Source of the DNA: an uncultured Parabacteroides sp.
Lineage (GTDB): Bacteria; Bacteroidota; Bacteroidia; Bacteroidales; Tannerellaceae
Reading direction: 5' to 3'
Assembly (NCBI GenBank): GCA_949296075.1
Contig: CASFNG010000008.1
Coordinates: forward strand, 124,001 to 188,000
Length of the DNA: 64,000 bases
Every line of letters begins with the position of its first letter. Position 1 is the first letter of the stretch. Both the position numbers and the translations under genes were made by a program. The notes beneath the pieces are model-generated. The model was not told where the DNA came from. It was given only the letters and a program-made list of their open reading frames with translations, and searched no databases. Shown here in pieces: positions 60,182 to 64,000 of the stretch.

Positions 60182-62203
60182 TTATTGTTTCTTGGTTTTC
60201 ACTTTTCTAAGTACGACAGCGCTACGCGCCGGGATATAAAGCTTCAACCATTCCTTTTTCTCTTTCTTGTACAACGGATCGAATTGCGTGAAATGACGCA
60301 CGCTGTCGTCCGCCAATCCAAAGCCTCCAAAACGGGGAGCGTCCGTATTCAGCACGACCTCGTACTCCCCTTTGGGAACCAAGAAGCCATAGTCGGTAAA
60401 CGACTTCGTAGGGCTGAAATTGAAGACGAACACGATGTCATTTCTCCGGTAGGCCAAGATCTGATCCCCGTCGTTATCCCAGACTTTCTGGAGAGGAATG
60501 TCCTGAAAGTTCTTCACTCCGCCGATCAAGGCCAGCATCTCCCGGTCAAAATCGCCCAAGAAATGGTATTTCAAGTCCATGTTATCCACCAAATCCCATT
60601 GGCGGCGAGCGTATTTATAGGACCATCCGTTACCTTCGCGGGGGAAATCGATCCATTCCGGATGACCGAACTCGTTCCCCATGAAGTTCAAATATCCGCC
60701 ATTGATGGTAGAAGCCGTGACCAACCGGATCATCTTATGCAAGGCTACCCCTCTTTCCACCATGAAATTGTGGTCGTCTTTCTGCATATGCCAGTACATA
60801 TCCGCGTCGATCAGGCGGAATATGATCGTCTTATCGCCCACCAAAGCTTGGTCATGGCTCTCGGCGTAACTGATCGTCTTCTCGTCCGCGCGACGGTTAG
60901 TGGTCTCCCACCAAATGGATGAGGGATGCCAATCCTCATCTTTCTTCTCCTTAATGATCTTGATCCAATAATCGGGGATATTCATGGCCATCCGATAATC
61001 GAAACCATAGCCGCCATCCTCCCGCTTGGCGGCGAGACCCGGCATACCGCTCACCTCCTCCGCTATCGTGATCGCCGAGGGATTCACCTCATGGATCAGT
61101 TTATTCGCCAAGGTAAGGTAAGCGATCGCGTCGCCATCCTGATGCCCGTTGAAATAATCGTCGTAGTTGCAGAAAGCCTCGCCCAGACCGTGGCTGTAAT
61201 AGAGCATCGAGGTGACGCCATCGAAGCGGAAACCATCGAATTTATACTCCTCAAGCCAGAACTTGCAGTTGGACAGCAGGAAGTGAAGCACCTCATTTTT
61301 CCCGTAATCGAAGCAGAGAGAATCCCAGGCCGGATGCTCGCGGCGATCCCCTTTCAGGAAATATTGGTCGTAAGAGCCGTCGAACCGCCCCAATCCTTCC
61401 ACCTCGTTCTTCACGGCATGGCTATGGACAATATCCATAATCACGGCTATTCCCATGCCATGCGCCTCGTCGATCAGCCGCTTCAACTCCTCGGGTGTCC
61501 CGAAACGGGAAGAGGCGGCGAAAAAGCTGCTCACATGGTATCCGAACGATCCATAATAAGGATGCTCCTGGATGGCCATGACCTGTATCGCGTTGTAGCC
61601 ATCCTTGGCGACACGAGGCAACACGTTCTGGCGGAACTCGTCGTATGTCCCCACCTTCTCCTCGTTCGTCCCCATGCCGATATGGCACTCGTAGATCAAC
61701 AGGGGAGATCTCTTCGGCTTAAACCGCTTATGCTTGAACTTATAAGGTTTATCGGGATTCCAGACTTGCGCGCTGAAAATCTTCGACTTCTCGTCCTGGA
61801 CTACCCGACGGATCCACGCGGGAATGCGCTCTCCCGCTCCGCCATTCCATTCAACCCACAACTTAAACAAGTCGCCATGACGCATCTGATCCGCCTCCAA
61901 GGAGATCTCCCATACGCCATTCGCTATCCGGTTGAGCTTATATTTATCATCTTTCCGCCATTCATTGAACGTTCCGATCAGGTAGATCGCCGTAGCGTTA
62001 GGAGCCCACTCGCGGAACACCCATCCTTTCGCTGTCTTGTGCAATCCGAAATATAGATACCCGGAGGCCATCTCCGACAGTGTCATCTTACCATTATTAG
62101 TCAGGTTCCTCTCTTTCTCGATCGCGTATCGATACCGACCTTCAATGGCCGCCTCATAAGGAGCTAACCAAGGGTCATTTTTAATCAAATTCAAAGGCTC
62201 CAT
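60182..62203 (-). CDS. glgB: 1,4-alpha-glucan branching enzyme (eukaryote-type GH13_8)
   Basis: 673 residues from the ATG at 62203; the longer ORF from 62521 runs across both divergent promoters and into the antiporter region. An N-terminal CBM48 domain (TAKGWVFREWAPNATAIYLI) is followed by the GH13 barrel. The barrel has VIMDIVHSHAVKN, DGFRFDGVTSMLYYSHG with the nucleophile Asp, ITIAEEVSGMPG with the acid Glu, and SYAESHDQALVGDKT. The close match to plant and animal branching-enzyme motifs (GFRFDGVTSMLY) marks the eukaryotic-like subgroup rather than the E. coli type. It makes alpha-1,6 branches in glycogen. Followed by manA. Confidence 0.95.
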   Translation of the reverse strand: MEPLNLIKNDPWLAPYEAAIEGRYRYAIEKERNLTNNGKMTLSEMASGYLYFGLHKTAKGWVFREWAPNATAIYLIGTFNEWRKDDKYKLNRIANGVWEISLEADQMRHGDLFKLWVEWNGGAGERIPAWIRRVVQDEKSKIFSAQVWNPDKPYKFKHKRFKPKRSPLLIYECHIGMGTNEEKVGTYDEFRQNVLPRVAKDGYNAIQVMAIQEHPYYGSFGYHVSSFFAASSRFGTPEELKRLIDEAHGMGIAVIMDIVHSHAVKNEVEGLGRFDGSYDQYFLKGDRREHPAWDSLCFDYGKNEVLHFLLSNCKFWLEEYKFDGFRFDGVTSMLYYSHGLGEAFCNYDDYFNGHQDGDAIAYLTLANKLIHEVNPSAITIAEEVSGMPGLAAKREDGGYGFDYRMAMNIPDYWIKIIKEKKDEDWHPSSIWWETTNRRADEKTISYAESHDQALVGDKTIIFRLIDADMYWHMQKDDHNFMVERGVALHKMIRLVTASTINGGYLNFMGNEFGHPEWIDFPREGNGWSYKYARRQWDLVDNMDLKYHFLGDFDREMLALIGGVKNFQDIPLQKVWDNDGDQILAYRRNDIVFVFNFSPTKSFTDYGFLVPKGEYEVVLNTDAPRFGGFGLADDSVRHFTQFDPLYKKEKKEWLKLYIPARSAVVLRKVKTKKQ

Positions 62204-62226
62204 GCTTTTATAGTTTGGTTTTCGGA

Positions 62227-62234
62227 CAAAGATA
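62227..62234 (-). promoter_or_regulatory. -7 box of glgB-manA
   Basis: Minus-strand TATCTTTG, an exact match, 23 bases upstream of the glgB ATG; divergent from the antiporter promoter. Confidence 0.5.
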
Positions 62235-62252
62235 AAAGAAAAAAACATACCA

Positions 62253-62282
62253 TTGAACATATTCAGATATTTCTTATCTTTG
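62253..62282 (+). promoter_or_regulatory. Promoter of the cation:proton antiporter gene
   Basis: -33 TTG (62253-62255), 19-base spacer, -7 TATCTTTG (62275-62282), both matching the Bacteroidetes consensus. The ATG follows 20 bases later. Confidence 0.65.
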
Positions 62283-62302
62283 CCCATAAACACCGCGAAG
62301 AA

Positions 62303-64000
62303 ATGAGTAAAGGGACACGAAGTATTTTGTTTTACTTCCTCATGGTTTTGATATTCGGTTCGCTGATGTACTTCATCGTGAAAGAAGGGGAAAGTCGGCA
62401 GCTGGAAGATTCGATCGTGTCCGTACAAAACGCGCCCCGTAACCTGACGGAGGGTTTCGGCCTCTTCAAGCAACTGATGACACATAATATAGAGTCGTCC
62501 ATCGGCATCCTCCTCTTGCAAATCATCACTATACTATTGACTTGCAGGTTATTCGGGTGGATATTCCAGAAGATAGGGCAACCTACCGTCATCGGCGAGA
62601 TCGTAGCCGGGATCGTATTGGGGCCCTCGGTGCTGGGGCACCTGTTTCCCCAAGTATCCTCCTTCCTGTTCCCGATCGAGTCGTTGGGCAATATCACGAT
62701 ATTGAGCCAATTCGGCCTTATCCTGTTCATGTTCGCCATCGGGATGGAGCTCAACCTATCCGAGGTAAGGCAAAAGCTGAAAGAGACTATACTCATCAGC
62801 CATACCAGCACGGTCGTCCCGTTTTTCTTCGGTATGCTGACGGCATTCTTCGTCTACAAGGATTACGCGGATAAAAGCACCCCGTTCCTCTCGTTCGCCT
62901 TGTTCGTGGGCATAGCGATGAGTATCACGGCCTTTCCCGTATTGGCGAGGATCATACAGGAGAAAGGGCTCACCAAGACCCATCTGGGCACCATCTCCTT
63001 GGCCAGCGCCGCCAACGGAGATATAACGGCATGGTGCCTGCTGGCGGTCGTCATCGCCATCGCCCAAGCGGGAACCATGCTCAGCGCGGTTTACAATATC
63101 CTGTTCTCCATCTTTTATATCGCGTTCATGTTCTTGGCTGTCCGGCCATTCCTTCGGATGATCGGGCACGTCTATCACAACAAAGAGGTCATCGACAAGG
63201 GTTTGGTGGCATCCATCTTCCTGCTGCTGATCTCCTCCTCGTACCTGACCGAGATCTTAGGGCTGCACGCCCTGTTCGGAGCTTTCATAGCGGGAGTGGT
63301 CATGCCGGAGAACATCAAGTTCCGGAAAATCATGACCGAGAAGGTGGAAGACGTGTCTCTCTCGCTGTTTCTCCCCCTCTTCTTCGTCTCTACCGGATTG
63401 CGGACGGAGATCGGGCTATTGAACAAGCCTGAGCTATGGATCCTTTGCCTCTTCTTCATATTGGTGGCGATCATCGGGAAATTCGGAGGAGCCCTGTTCT
63501 CCGCCCGGTTCGTCGGCGAGAGCTGGAAAGACAGCCTCTATATCGGCGCGTTGATGAATACCCGCGGGCTCATGGAGCTGGTCGTGCTGACGATTGGCTA
63601 CGAGATGAAGATCCTGTCGCCCGCCATCTTCGTGATTCTGGTGCTGATGACCTTGGTCACGACCTTCATGACAACTCCCCTGATCTCCCTGATCAAGTTC
63701 TGCTACCGTACGCATGACAAGATAAAAGAGCAAAGGACGGCGCACCCGTTGGAGGGAATCTTTAAGGTTCTCCTCTCCTTCGGACGGGCCGGCAACGGGC
63801 AGATCATGCTGGACGTGGCCTACCAGATGTTCTCGCAGGGGAAGAACAAACTGGAACTGACAGCGCTGCACCTGACGGTAGGATCCGACGTGAATCCGCT
63901 TCATACCGATAACTTCGAGGAGGTCAGCTTCGGGCCGATCCTGTATGGAGCCAAGAAATTGGGATTGCAGATCCAGACCCGCTACGAGATCTCGAACAAC
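62303..64000 (+). CDS. CPA2-type cation:proton antiporter, N-terminal part
   Basis: Open to the right edge; 566 codons are visible from the ATG at 62303. A first membrane helix (ILFYFLMVLIFGSLMYFIV) and a short periplasmic part precede the Na+/H+ exchanger domain, which begins ILLLQIITILLTCRLFGW and GQPTVIGEIVAGIVLGPS and includes the conserved FAIGMELNL block, SITAFPVLARII and NTRGLMELVVL. After the last helix (near residue 470) a soluble region starts (HPLEGIFKVLLSF), which resembles a universal-stress-type domain and continues beyond the window. It exchanges K+ or Na+ for protons at the inner membrane. Confidence 0.9.
   Translation, partial: MSKGTRSILFYFLMVLIFGSLMYFIVKEGESRQLEDSIVSVQNAPRNLTEGFGLFKQLMTHNIESSIGILLLQIITILLTCRLFGWIFQKIGQPTVIGEIVAGIVLGPSVLGHLFPQVSSFLFPIESLGNITILSQFGLILFMFAIGMELNLSEVRQKLKETILISHTSTVVPFFFGMLTAFFVYKDYADKSTPFLSFALFVGIAMSITAFPVLARIIQEKGLTKTHLGTISLASAANGDITAWCLLAVVIAIAQAGTMLSAVYNILFSIFYIAFMFLAVRPFLRMIGHVYHNKEVIDKGLVASIFLLLISSSYLTEILGLHALFGAFIAGVVMPENIKFRKIMTEKVEDVSLSLFLPLFFVSTGLRTEIGLLNKPELWILCLFFILVAIIGKFGGALFSARFVGESWKDSLYIGALMNTRGLMELVVLTIGYEMKILSPAIFVILVLMTLVTTFMTTPLISLIKFCYRTHDKIKEQRTAHPLEGIFKVLLSFGRAGNGQIMLDVAYQMFSQGKNKLELTALHLTVGSDVNPLHTDNFEEVSFGPILYGAKKLGLQIQTRYEISNN

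Noticed and set aside
60926..62056. 376-codon open frame on the plus strand
   Set aside because: Antisense to glgB, whose catalytic motifs are intact; no recognisable protein features of its own.
62204..62521. N-terminal extension of glgB by 106 residues
   Set aside because: It crosses both divergent promoters and the antiporter start; the CBM48 region begins normally after the 62203 ATG.
1..64000. CRISPR array, tRNA or rRNA genes, insertion sequences, prophage
   Set aside because: No regular repeat-spacer series, cloverleaf-like sequence with CCA-type ends, transposase motif or phage structural gene was recognised in any gap.

Overview
The window looks like a chromosomal segment of a gut member of the Bacteroidales, most likely a Parabacteroides. 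The evidence is the lineage-typical gene content: Porin_10-type porin, FeoA-FeoB fusion, a Rho with a long disordered insert, carboxynorspermidine synthase next to bcp and recA, and SusC-style TonB receptor architecture. Many genes are also preceded by the Bacteroidetes -7 promoter box (TAnnTTTG, here often TAnnTTCG). This assignment is by recall and pattern, not by a database search. No rRNA, tRNA, CRISPR array, insertion sequence or phage was seen, and no stretch longer than about 300 bases lacks a gene.

Layout. 1-4.6 kb: tail of a 2-oxoacid oxidoreductase gamma subunit, a porin, a solute-binding protein and a DEAD-box helicase. 4.7-12 kb (minus): housekeeping genes rho, tilS, a zinc-ribbon coiled-coil protein, a Nif3 protein and aspS. 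12.2-15 kb: a GH2 lipoprotein. 15.1-18.2 kb (minus): a probable metal-uptake unit made of a small Cys/His secreted protein, a TonB receptor and an HMA protein. 18.5-22 kb: PAP2 phosphatase with a C-terminal extension, aminotransferase, YqgE. 22-24.4 kb (minus): recR, GT2 and GNAT operon. 24.6-28.8 kb: pncB, an AspT/YidE-type transporter, a THUMP-like methyltransferase.

29.1-31.9 kb holds carboxynorspermidine synthase, bcp and recA. It is followed closely by a tightly packed five-gene unit (31.9-37.6 kb): FemAB-like acyltransferase, NodB-like deacetylase, two GT4 glycosyltransferases and a methyltransferase. This looks like an uncharacterised glycan assembly cluster. folK follows on the other strand, then feoAB with the small FeoB-associated Cys-rich protein.

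41-57 kb is a surface polysaccharide (capsule or O-antigen type) locus. An eight-gene minus-strand operon runs wza-like export lipoprotein, Wzz-like co-polymerase, a nucleotidyltransferase fused to a PLP enzyme, an ornithine-cyclodeaminase-family reductase, Wzx flippase, LicD, wecB and a GT4. Further along lie a lipoprotein phosphoesterase, a Wzy-like polymerase, two divergent glycosyltransferases and ugd. Together they can make UDP-ManNAc and UDP-GlcA, export and polymerise a repeat unit, and probably decorate it with a phospho-linked amino alcohol. That fused enzyme plus LicD is the most interesting module in the window. No initiating sugar-phosphate transferase and no UpxY-type antiterminator is present here.

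57.2-64 kb: a CvfB-like S1 protein, a ketopantoate reductase-family protein, an operon of a eukaryote-type glycogen branching enzyme and manA, and the start of a CPA2 cation:proton antiporter cut by the window edge.
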